From Peronospora farinosa (lineage: Eukaryota > Oomycota > Peronosporomycetes > Peronosporales > Peronosporaceae): a DNA stretch of 64,000 bases. Both the position numbers and the translations under genes were made by a program. Position 1 is the first letter of the stretch. Each line of letters begins with the position of its first letter. Below are positions 44,302 through 54,300 of this stretch, one piece after another. Where the stretch lies: the NCBI GenBank assembly GCA_947646735.1, contig CANTFK010000218.1, forward strand, positions 62,001 to 126,000, given 5' to 3'. A model generated the notes under the pieces. The model was not told the origin of the DNA, did no database searches, and was given only the letters and a program-made list of their open reading frames with translations.

Positions 44302-44887
44302 TGTAAACGGTCGCTTCTACGAAGCTGCCTCGTGCTACTTAGCACACACCTTCAGCTCAAGCGAGGAAGCGGTTAAACCGTCTTACCTTCGCGTGCGAGG
44401 GTGGTTGGGAGGTTGGTCGACTGCTTAAGCAGTCGTACCACCAGTTGCCTCTCGCTTAAGCGAGAGTGCAACGAACTTCTTAACACTTAGAACACCGACG
44501 TCACGCAGAAGTCTTTCAACTTCTCGTGTGTGGTTCGTATGTTTAAGTAAATTCAAGACTGAGCTACATTTAATGAATTATAATTAAAATATAAACTTAA
44601 CTACTGATTGGCTATATACATATAGATCGGATACGCGACTCTTTAGAAGCGTATCCTGTCGCATGAACTTAAATCTAGATTTAAGATCGCAACTGACGTC
44701 CTTCTGAGACGTCGCGATGCCTAGCTTCAATTAGCGTCATCCCTTCCCATGTGAATCCATAAAATGGATATCACATTCACGAGGGTGGATCACGTTTGTG
44801 TATCGCACCCAAGTGACAGGTCAAAAGTAATCATGGATACTTTTAGACCTTACATTAAGTATATTACTTAATGGTTATGCTGTTACA
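44302..44887 (-). repeat. 5' LTR of outer gypsy element
   Basis: 586 bp; plus-strand ends TGTAAACGG and CTGTTACA. Differs from the 3' LTR by one substitution and one end indel over the ~480-bp right part, but heavily in the first ~110 bp. Confidence 0.88.
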
Positions 44888-45913
44888 CCTGCAATCTGCT
44901 TGACGTCGGTTTCTTGCCTTCCCATTGTTTCCAGGCGCTCATTATTTAGAAATTTTAGAAATGAACAGAATGATGGTCACTGACGTCGTGCATATGGATG
45001 CTACCATGTACCACTCTATAGTCCTCACCGTCGTTTCAAATGGCTACATCTACATGGTAGACTGAAAAAAAGAATGCCAAGTCAGACAAGAAAAAATCGC
45101 TCTTTATTTAGCGGCCACAGGGCATCGAACGATACTCGACGGAATGTAAGCAGGTTTCCAATTCCCACATACAGAGATTGTAGATCTGATACCACGAATC
45201 GATCATTCACCAGTTTTGACAAGGCATTGTCGAAACGTAAGTACAATCGAGTCAGCTCAATGTATTGGAGACCGTGTCTCTCATTAACTTGAAGTTGAGT
45301 TGCGCATAGCTGTTGAGATAGCGTCGGAGAGCCGACACGAATTGGAGGCATTATACGACTCAGCTAATGTCGTCTCTTCGTCACAACTGAAGGCATAATC
45401 CGTAGTACGTTGATTCGTTGTTGTTGGATGGAACATCTTTGTTGGAACGCGATTACCGTCCTCGGACATAGAGTCTCGATATACACTGGTTGAATAGCTG
45501 TCTGGGACGCCGCAATTGCCGGATACTGCAAATGTACCGGCAGTGCTTGACAGACTCTTGTTTCGCTGCTGTTCATGGTGCTGAGCCTTGACAATCTCGG
45601 CATCAGAGTGGCCAAAATCGGTCAAGTAACTGGTTGCATGGACGTCGTCCAAGGACATTGACAACGTTTGCTCTTCCACGTGGTTAATAGTGAGACGACG
45701 TTTGTACTTTGCGCCTCCCATTGTTTCCTAAAGAAGCTGCCCGTCCTGATAGACATGACATACCGCTGGGTTGGCTCATTGTCGGATGTATGTCGCCGTT
45801 ATCCTTCTATGACTACAAACACGGCATCAATAGAGATGACAAGGAACAAGTCTGGTGCATTGGTCGGATATCCGTACGTATTGCTGATGCTTGGGATACT
45901 CTGCAAGACGCGT
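44888..45913 (-). pseudogene. duplicate of SFT2 exon 1 start and P4-ATPase ends, internal ~2.96 kb missing
   Basis: 44888-45740 matches 50965-51818 (start of the SFT2-like exon, spacer, and P4-ATPase C-terminus). 45741-45913 matches about 54782-54956, the N-terminal part of the same ATPase (SNTYGYPTNAP..., SIDAVF). The middle of the ATPase, including the phosphorylation site, is absent. It retains the C-terminal frame AKYKRRLTINHVEEQTLSMS and GNCGVPDSYSTSVYRDSMSE almost unchanged. A 34-bp block at 45191-45224 is inverted relative to the source. Confidence 0.9.
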
Positions 45914-47382
45914 AGTGGACATTGTTGGGGAGCAAGAGACCATTTTGAGTGGAATATAAAATAACAGTGATTGATTACAACTTCGTGGCTGGCTTTGAAG
46001 ATGTCGTCACTGTAACTATCGACGTAAACTTTGAATTTCCTATCGTTTTCGTACTGTACTCTAACTTCCATGTCAGTAAACAGATGTGATGGCTACTTTC
46101 GGGAAGGCGAACACACACCTCATGCAATTGACTTTTCACTTATTGTTTCTTATCAGTTGGCTTTGATGATATCAGTCGTCCCGTGCTTCGTAGCTTCAAT
46201 CATCTTAACAAAACCTCTTTTGAATGAGGTTTCGTTTTGGGCTGAAGTGTATTTGGTATTGGGTGGAAGGCTTCAAGTACGCGCGGACCTACTACCACAC
46301 CATCCCACGTAGATGACATATGCTTACACATGGGAAGAATACCCACGACGGACTGCATCAGCGGCATAACAGTGAACTCAGACCCAGACCAGCGGAGCGT
46401 CATCGCTCTACAGCAAGAAAGCAAGAAAGCAATGAAATTCATTGGAGGTTTGCCGCAAACTACATCGATGAAGATCAGCGGACGGTAGCCGACTGTCAGA
46501 GGCTCCAAAAGAACCATGATGCAAGAGCATCGTGTTCTATGCGAATCCACTCATCTACGGATTCTATGGAGTGTGTTTGACTCTATCACGAACAAACACG
46601 CACTACAATATACACGTACTACTGTATTGTGGCCTTGAAGAAACAACAATTTGGTCGGTACAAAGGTCCAGAAAGGGCACTGACAAGAACTCTAGAGACA
46701 CTCCAGGACTCAGCGCGGGGATTGCTTGGCAGAAAGTAGCTTGCAGTAGACGCCATCAATCTATGGGCTACGAGCACGAGACTAAGACAATAGTTGCCAT
46801 AAGCTCCAGTACTGCTAAGGAGTGAAGAAAGACTTAGCTTGCTGGGCAGAAGCTTGTATGCCATTGGATAGCAGAAAGATGGGAGATTGGACGTCTTCAA
46901 AGCTTACGTGCAAGCAGACGCTCGTCAGGACTATCCAAGATGACCCATGAACAGCTAATCCGTGATAATCTGACGAGGTTGGAGCGCCTATGGCACATCC
47001 TGAGCAGCCTTTGCGCCACAATGCAAATGAGTAACATCCCAGCAAGCCGACGTGGCCATCGCCGGCAGCATTTATGAATTTTGGGAAACCAACATGAGAG
47101 AATCTCGAGCCATTGTGAAGCGAGAGTGCCGGCGAACCGACACAAAAATACAAGGAACCCGTCTGATGATATGCCAACGTGCCATAGCCAGACAATCTCG
47201 AGAGTCGGGGCTTGAACACAGTCCAGCGATGCTAACTAGGATTAGAATCGACCGCAACCTAGATAGACTCGTCTATCTTTCTCAAATCGAATCAGCTCGT
47301 AATCTCGTACCTCTCCTTCAGTCGCCCTTTATCAAAACTGAACTTAGCCGCCAACCCTCAAGCACGTCTACCCAACCAAACC
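45914..47382. other. intergenic, no gene recognised
   Basis: 1.5 kb between the ATPase pseudogene and the RXLR effector. Short frames only. A segment near 46700-46825 weakly recalls the end of a copia RNase H, too weak to call. The effector promoter should lie in the last few hundred bases. Confidence 0.5.
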
Positions 47383-48721
47383 ATGCGCCTTCCCTGTGTC
47401 CCGATACTGTTCGCTGTTGCTACCCGTCCAGTGGCTGTTGGTGCACACGCAGAGCCGTCGGACATCGTCACCTCAGATGGCCAATTTGAGGTCCAGAGAC
47501 ACTTGAGGGTCCAAGAACGCGCACATGATAAAGACGACTACGAAAGGACGAGTCCCCTAGTCGAAGAAATCATAAGCTCGGCAGAAAAAATTGAACCTGC
47601 GATCACAATCTCGCATCCCCTCGAAAGTGCGTCAGATACCTCGAATACCTTAAAACGTCCGGCAGATATATTGGAATCCGAGAACAGGCCAGCCAAGATT
47701 CGTAAAACTATGGTGAATGATTTTTTGGCCAAAGCGAACAAGGAAAAGTCGCTGACCATGCCAACGAAAAAAGGTGAAAAGCGTAAATATCCCATCATTG
47801 ATCTATGAAAAAGCTAACAATGACTGTTTAAATGATGGTGTAGATTCCACGGATGATTTTATACTATTTGGGCTGCAAAATGCAGAAGACAAGCTTTTCG
47901 AACAACCGCAACTGGTCTACTGGGTTCAGTACATAGACGCTTTGAATGAAGCTAATATGCCCACACCCTTGCTCAACAGATTGCTGGGATTTTACAACGT
48001 GAGAAATTTGGCAAAAGCTGCGGTCAAGGTTCCAAACGACGAAATCGCGTTGCGCGTGCTAAAGAAAATAGAAAAGGGCTTCCTTTTTCGAAATTATTCT
48101 CCGAATGATGCTTTTAAGGAGCTTCGTCTTAACGAGGACGGAGACAAACTTTTCGACAACCGTTTGTTTCACTTTTGGACGAAGTACGTTATCTATTACA
48201 ACTCTTGGGTAAAACAAGAGGCCGACAAAGTATCGATGTTGTCGGTACTGGAAAAGCATTTTGACCAGCTCACTTTGTTGGACCAGATCAGCATTAAACA
48301 AAATTCTGAAATCACCGAGCATCTTATGGAAGAACTCAAAAACATTAATATGGAGGATTTGGCAAAAGCTGCGGTCAAGGTTTCAAACGACGAAATCGCG
48401 TTGCGCGTGCTAAAGAAAATAGAAAAGGGCTTCCTTTTTCGAAATTATTCTCCGAATGATGCTTTTAAGGAGCTTCGTCTTAACGAGGACGGAGACAAAC
48501 TTTTTGACAACCGTTTGTTTCACTTTTGGACCAAGTACGTTATCTATTACAACTCTTGGGTAAAACAAGAGGCCGACAAAGTATCGATGTTGTCGGTACT
48601 GGAAAAGCATTTTGGCCAGCTCACTTTGTTGGACCAGATCAAACGTAAACGAAATCCTGACATTACCAAGCATCTTATGGAAGAAATCAAAGACGCTGGT
48701 ATAGAGAACTTGATTAGATAA
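47383..48721 (+). CDS. RXLR effector with tandem LWY-type modules
   Basis: Secreted effector of the RXLR class, translocated into host cells. ATG 47383 gives a hydrophobic signal peptide (about 1-22, MRLPCVPILFAVA), RHLR at 39-42 and a dEER-like DDYER at 51-55. The first frame would stop at TGA 47806, but a longer frame continues to TAA 48719. Two readings join them: a 61-nt GTAAAT...GTGTAG intron (47783-47843) with a CTAAC branch-like site, giving 425 residues, or a one-base change in the A6 run at 47767-47772. The C-terminal part has LWY-like modules (QLVYWVQYIDALN; then FHFWTKYVIYYNSW twice). Modules starting at 48008 and 48359 are 351 bp apart and nearly identical. This helical repeat architecture is shared with P. 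sojae PSR2-type effectors; the target is unknown. Confidence 0.88.
48008..48710 (+). repeat. tandem duplication of a 351-bp (117-codon) LWY module
   Basis: Unit 1 starts at 48008 and unit 2 at 48359 (both TTGGCAAAAGCTGCGGTCAA). The first ~270 bp differ at only a few positions, whereas the last ~70 bp are clearly diverged (…ISIKQNSEITEHL against …IKRKRNPDITKHL). Confidence 0.93.
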
Positions 48722-50021
48722 TCTTTCTGTTTAGAAAGTGTGCAAGTGCGTACAATGAAAACAACAGCGGATAAAGAATTGGTGGATAGAAGCGCATTAG
48801 AAAGCTGCGGATGCGAATTATCCTCGATATCAGGAGGTGGAGATCATTCTGAACAAGTACTCGGGTTGCTTGTCCCATTGAGGTTGCTGATTCTGCGGTT
48901 TGTGCGCATAGCCTTTGGAGAGAGGAGAATTTTTGTGGTTTCGCTGCTTCAAATATCCTTGACCAGTCATTGTAATAATCTTTTAGTGACTTGAACACGA
49001 TGCCGACATTATAGTGTATGTATTTTGCCCATCGCTATCTATTGTTCTGTAACAGACCTCAAGCTTCTTTTTGTGAAGACATCAGCTCCAGCTACTTCCA
49101 CAACACCTACGGTAGTGGATGATAGACGACCCCACCTATCGTGGTCGGTCTTCAATATCCACATATGGCAAGCAAAGCCAGAATAGGGTCTCTAATCAAT
49201 TCTATGGAAAATACTTCTCGACGCAATAATCTCGATATACATCCCAGGCTATCACTGCTTCCTCAAGCACAGGCAAATGTCGACGTCGTCCACCAGATCA
49301 GCGCTCCGCTGAGAGCAGCTACAAATAGCAAGGTGTTCAGCTTACACATGAACATCCGTGTGATGGACCAAAGTGCTGCCTTGATGACAGGAGTGGATAA
49401 GTTCGGTCACTATGATCATAACACTAAGAGAAACAAGAATCTAGTTAGAAGATCGGGCATGTTGTAGTTGGTAGTGAAGGGTCATGCTGTAATAACGCTC
49501 TTAAGGGTAATAAAGCACGTCTCTTTGCTTCCGGACGAACGCTTGCAGATACGGGAAGGACGTTACTGACGTACTTTTCACGCTAAAAGAGAGCGTAATA
49601 AGAAGATTGTCGACCTCTCAGGACTGGACTTAATTCATGCGCTACAACATTGGTGAGGTCGAGCAAAACGCATTCCATGACGGCGGCACCGAATCGCAAT
49701 GCATGTTTCTCCTGACTATACCGGCGTTCAATCAGTTCAGAGTCGTTCTGGTCAGACTAAATAAGTGGTTCCTAGCAAAAATTGCTGCTCTGCAAATATC
49801 ATGTGAATCAAGCCTGTTATTGATGGAGAGATTGCTGCCAAGCGACAGACTTTTCTGCATGCAGTTCCTACGTTGTCGCGTTGATTGTCAACCATTTTCA
49901 ATAAGTTTACCGAAAAAGACGACCAATCACTTGTATCATGCCGCGCGCTGATTTCCAGAACAACGCACCAAAAGCTGCATACACCCAAGTGAGATAAGCC
50001 AACATTAGTTAACAACAACAA
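48722..50021. other. intergenic, no gene recognised
   Basis: 1.3 kb between two convergent genes (effector on plus, SFT2-like on minus). Only short frames without motifs. Confidence 0.5.
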
Positions 50022-51019
50022 TCAAAGCCATACATTGCTGGATCCTTCCACATAAACATTGTTCAACTGCTTCAACTTTTCACCTTTCAAGCTCACGTTA
50101 CCACCAGGGAATGCAGACAATGCGAACGATCCCAATGTCATCAACTGCATGACAGAGCTTACCACCACAAACACGTAGTCCTTCAGGATCAAACAGCTAT
50201 ACAGCGTACACCCTACAGTATCAGGAGCCTCATTGTCATTTTCAACCATGTCTTTGACACTCATTCATCCACGCATCCGATCTTACCAAGCGTCGCAAAG
50301 TACATGCTGGTCAACAGCAATCGATTCGGTTGCAAAAGTCCGGAAATGTACACTGTTGGACCTTTAAGCATGGCAAAAGCACCCATTGAGCACATACTGC
50401 CGAGTGTAAAACTCAAGGCAAATTTCGATGGTCGAACCATAATCTACCAAGACATCCAGCAGTACTAAATAGCATTATACAACTTGCTCTCTCTCTCTCT
50501 GCCACAAAGCCCCATGTACGTACCAATGGTAAGAAAATAACTGCCATGCCAAAGAACAGCATCCCAAGCATCGCCATGCCGACAAAATACTTGAATCTTG
50601 TATGCCTTGTATCAGTACATTGCATTAGTCCTTTTTCTTCCCTCATTCATTCTCAATGACGTAATCACGCACCAACTCATGGTTGAAGTTCGTATACTTT
50701 GACCAGTAGACTCTCTCTCCCACAGAAACGGCCACTTAACCGCTGTTTCATTGTTTATTGTCTTGTTTATCTGTCCATTTTCCATGACGTCCGCTGCATC
50801 ATTAGAAACGGTCGGAGTCTCCACTGCATTTTTTGTAAGGTCGCGTGCCGTGTTCCACGCCTTTTTCAGCGAGAAACTGGCGCTACTTTTGCTATCGATG
50901 CTACTGTTGGACACGGTAGATAAAGAATATGTGCGTAATAAACTATGAAAGGCGTCCTGGGTGTCCTGCAATCCGCTTGACGTCGGTTTCTTGCCTTCCC
51001 ATTGTTCCCATGCGCTCAT
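50022..51019 (-). CDS. SFT2-like vesicle transport membrane protein
   Basis: SFT2/Got1 family proteins act in Golgi/endosome vesicle traffic. Four exons: 51019-50673, 50605-50524, 50443-50287, 50212-50022. Introns are 67, 80 and 74 nt (GTGCGT...ACAAG, GTACGT...GGTAG, GTAAGA...TGTAG), giving 258 residues. The soluble N-terminus (about 110 residues, MSAWEQWEGKKPTSSGLQ) contains Ser-rich sequence. The membrane part shows the family signature in order: WHTRFKYFVGMAMLGMLFF, FLPL, then RPSKFALSFTLGSMCSMGAF, MLKGPTVYISGLLQPNRLLL, TSMYFATLG, YSCLILKDYVFVVVSSVMQL, ending in SAFPGG and a short tail. That makes four membrane helices. Each splice join restores the family pattern, which supports the model. 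The 5' neighbour is the P4-ATPase on the same strand, 343 bp upstream. Confidence 0.85.
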
Positions 51020-51362
51020 TATTTAGAAATTTTAGAAATGAACAGAATGATGGTCACTGACGTCGTGCATATGGATGGTACCATGTACCACTCTATAGTC
51101 CTCACCGTCGTTTCAGATGGCTACATCTACATGGTAGACTGAAAAAAAGAATGCCAAGTTAGACAAGAAAAAAAATCGCTCTTTATTTAGCGGCCACAGG
51201 GCATCGAACGATACTCGACGGAATGTAAGCAGGTTTCCAATTCCCACATACAGAGATTGTAGAGCTGATCCTTGTCAAAACTGGTGAATGATCGATTCGT
51301 GGTCATTGTCGAAACGTGAGTACAATCGAGTCAGCTCAATGTATTGGAGACCGTGTCTCTCA
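51020..51362. other. spacer between P4-ATPase and SFT2-like gene
   Basis: 343 bp containing the ATPase 3' end and SFT2 promoter. Position 51270-51303 is the segment found inverted in the duplicate at 45191-45224. Confidence 0.7.
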
Positions 51363-54300
51363 TTAACTTGAAGTTGAGTTGCGCATAGCTGTTGAGATAG
51401 CATCGGAGAGCCGACACGAATTGGAGGCAATATACGACTCGGCTAACGTCGTCTCTTCGTCACAACTGAAGGCATAACCCGTAGTACGTTGATTCGTTGT
51501 TGTTGGATGGAACATCTTTGTTGGAACGCGGTTACCGTCCTCGGACATAGAGTCGCGATATACACTGGTTGAATAGCTGTCTGGGACGCCGCAATTGCCG
51601 GATACTGCAAATGTACCGGCAGTGCTTGACAGACTCTTGTTTCGCTGCTGTTCATGGTGCTGAGCCTTGACAATCTCGGCATCAGTGTGGCCGAAATCGG
51701 TCAAGTAACTGGTTGCATGGACGTCGTCCAAGGACATTGACAACGTTTGCTCTTCCACGTGGTTAATAGTGAGACGACGTTTGTACTTTGCGCCTCCCAT
51801 TGTTTCCTGAAGAAGCTGTGCAAGATCTGGGTGGAACGTACGCTGGTAAAGGTTATACGCAATGTGACGACCGAGCGCCAACGCGCATCCCATGATCAGC
51901 ACTAGGAGGTATCCCCAATTTTTGGCAGTGGGAATAAACGCTCCATACTCGTCGTAGCCGACCTTGAATGTCGCAATGTAGGGAGTCTGGGTGCCTATGG
52001 TTGCGAAAACAAACCATGCCATCACACTGCCAAACCATAATGAAAACGACAGGACTGTCCATCGATCCGCGATCATCCAAATCTTAATGTTCACGATCAA
52101 AACTGTCAGCGAAAATGCAATCATGCCGAATTCCACTCGAGACTCACTGCCTGCCGCCTTGTCGGACGCGTTGAATCCATAAGACATTACCACAAAGATA
52201 ACCAGCGATTCATAGAAAGCAGCAGCGACCCAGCGAAAGAAGGTGTACATGTTAAAAAAGAATCGATCTGGGCCGCGACGGTACAAGTCCGGGTACTCGA
52301 TGCTGAATGGTGCTGGCAGGTCCTTATCCAAAACACCCACCACGACAATAGGCAGACCCGTAAAGGCAATGTTATACAGCTGAACACCGATTTCCCAGTA
52401 CATTTTTGATCCAGAAGCGCCCGATAGGTAGCCGTACCAGTACTGCGCCAGGACAAGTGTAATGTTCTTATAGAACATGTACAGAACCAGTTTAGAAATG
52501 CGGATGTAGTTCCAACGTCCGTGAACAAGCAACAGCCGTTCCAGGAATCGAAACTGGGCAATAGCATAGTCACTTGAGTTCACTGCCTGCATACCTTCCT
52601 GTCCAGAAATGCCCACACCGACATGAGCAGCCTGGATCATAGCAACATCGTTGGCTCCATCACCAATAGCTAGAGTTCGTACTGAAGTGATATTGTCCCT
52701 TACAAGCTTCACCATCTCTGCCTTTTGAGCAGGAGATACACGGTTGCAGATCACGGCACGACATAACTTGGCAAATGACAGCAGGTGTGGCGCGATTTCA
52801 GGACGAAGCGCCATCTCCAATGCCTCGCCGTCAATAATTAGCGAGATTTCCTTCTCGGTTCCACCCGCCATTCCTTTCGCATTGTCCATAAACTCACGAG
52901 CTGCTGTATTCAGTTTTGTACGGAGCGTTTCCTCATCCGGGCATGTGGTGGCATTTACAACGACTTGCTGAATCGAGTTACCGAGCAGTGAGCATGCATA
53001 CGAGATGTTAATTGCAGTCTCTTCCTTGTCTCCCGTAAGCATCCAGACCTTGATGCCAGCTTTCGTCAAATTTGCCAAGCATTGCGGAACACCCTCCTGT
53101 AATTTATCTTCGATTGCCGTCGCTCCAATCAGCTCCAGTCCTTGTTCAATTTCTTCCATCAGATCATCAATAGCATTTGGCTTCCCATCTTTGCGTCGGT
53201 CGATTTCGGCCACGTTACCCTGTGCATCATCGAATCGCACCTTCCATTGTTGGAACCAGTGCGGATCAAGCTTCTTTATGGCAAGCGCCAACGTACGCAA
53301 GCCATCGTCGGCGTACTTTTCCATATGGTCTCGTGTAATATTCTTGAGTTTTTGCATTGCAGGGCCATCCTTCAAGCGTTGATAAATCATCATGTCAGCT
53401 CCCTTCGTGTAGAGCAACAGCTCCCCTGATGATTTGCGCACGACAACAGACATGCGCTTTCTCGTGCTGTTAAACTCGAGCACGTCCAGCACCTCATAGG
53501 TCACGCGTTCTCCTAGAACCTCCACCATCGCGGTTCCTACACTACGACTTTTGAACTTGAACCCTGCAAAGGCTGCGCCAGCCACAAGAGCCTGTTCATC
53601 AGGAGATGACGCTGATAGACGAACTTCTCCAGACTCTAGCTTTTCAGGGATCACTGTGTGGCATACAGCAAGGTGCTCGAAAAACTGGAGGATCTTCTCC
53701 TTTTGCTCTTCACCAGCACTTCCCTTCATTCCGTCGAACAGTGTCTCGTCAACAAAGTTCACAAACGGTAGTTTCTTGACGCTCGGGTCCAGCTTAGGCT
53801 CCGATGGAATCGGCTTTCCAGCACGAGTCAGTGCAGCGCGTCCAATTTCCGTCATACCGGAGCCATATGAAGTGCCATTAATGGAACACCTGCGAAACTC
53901 CATAATGTTACATGTTAGCGTTCCCGTCTTGTCGCTAAAAATGTAGGAAATCTGGCCCAGCTCTTCGTTTAGCTCCATAGTTCGCACGATAGCAGGCGTG
54001 TCTGTCTCAGCATGATACATCTCAAGGTCCCACGACATGAATCGTGACTGTAAGAATTTGACACTTGTCATGGATACGTACAACGAGATAGGAATCACCT
54101 GGTAGAGCAGCAAGAAATAGTAAAACATCATCTGAATAAACGCCACAAAGCGCGACCGGTCTCTCTCCGCATCCGAAAGCTGAATGTACCACGTATCGCG
54201 TACAATTTCTGTCTGCCATGTGATGTAGCAAGAAGCAGCCACGGCACAAGCCACAAACAGTCCTAAGCACAGGACAACGATCATTCGATTAATGCTAAGC

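Larger units (their letters stand above)
22453..44887 (-). mobile_element. outer Ty3/gypsy chromodomain retrotransposon (family 1), split by nested insertions
   Basis: Element order on the minus strand: 5' LTR 44887-44302, primer-binding site TTGGTAGCACTAG from 44300, gag (44257-43160), protease (about 43010-42564), insertion of family 2 sequences, RT (27698-26813), RNase H (26903-26017), integrase (25960-25137), integrase tail plus chromodomain (24743-24009), antisense frame, polypurine tract, 3' LTR (23052-22453). Target duplication CCTGC at 22448-22452 and 44888-44892. Removing 27745-42069 (insertion plus one TTTC copy) makes the protease-RT linker continuous in one frame. The coding region has many stops and shifts, so the element is not autonomous now. 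Confidence 0.88.

Noticed and set aside
46640..46830. Possible copia RNase H end (TIVAISSSTAKE) on the plus strand
   Set aside because: One short weak resemblance without any other domain motif nearby.
47190..47260. tRNA-like B-box (GTTCAAGCC on the minus strand)
   Set aside because: No anticodon arm spacing and no matching acceptor stem could be drawn.
51991..53946. Plus-strand frames of 60-130 codons within the P4-ATPase
   Set aside because: Antisense to a conserved catalytic domain; codon constraint belongs to the minus strand.
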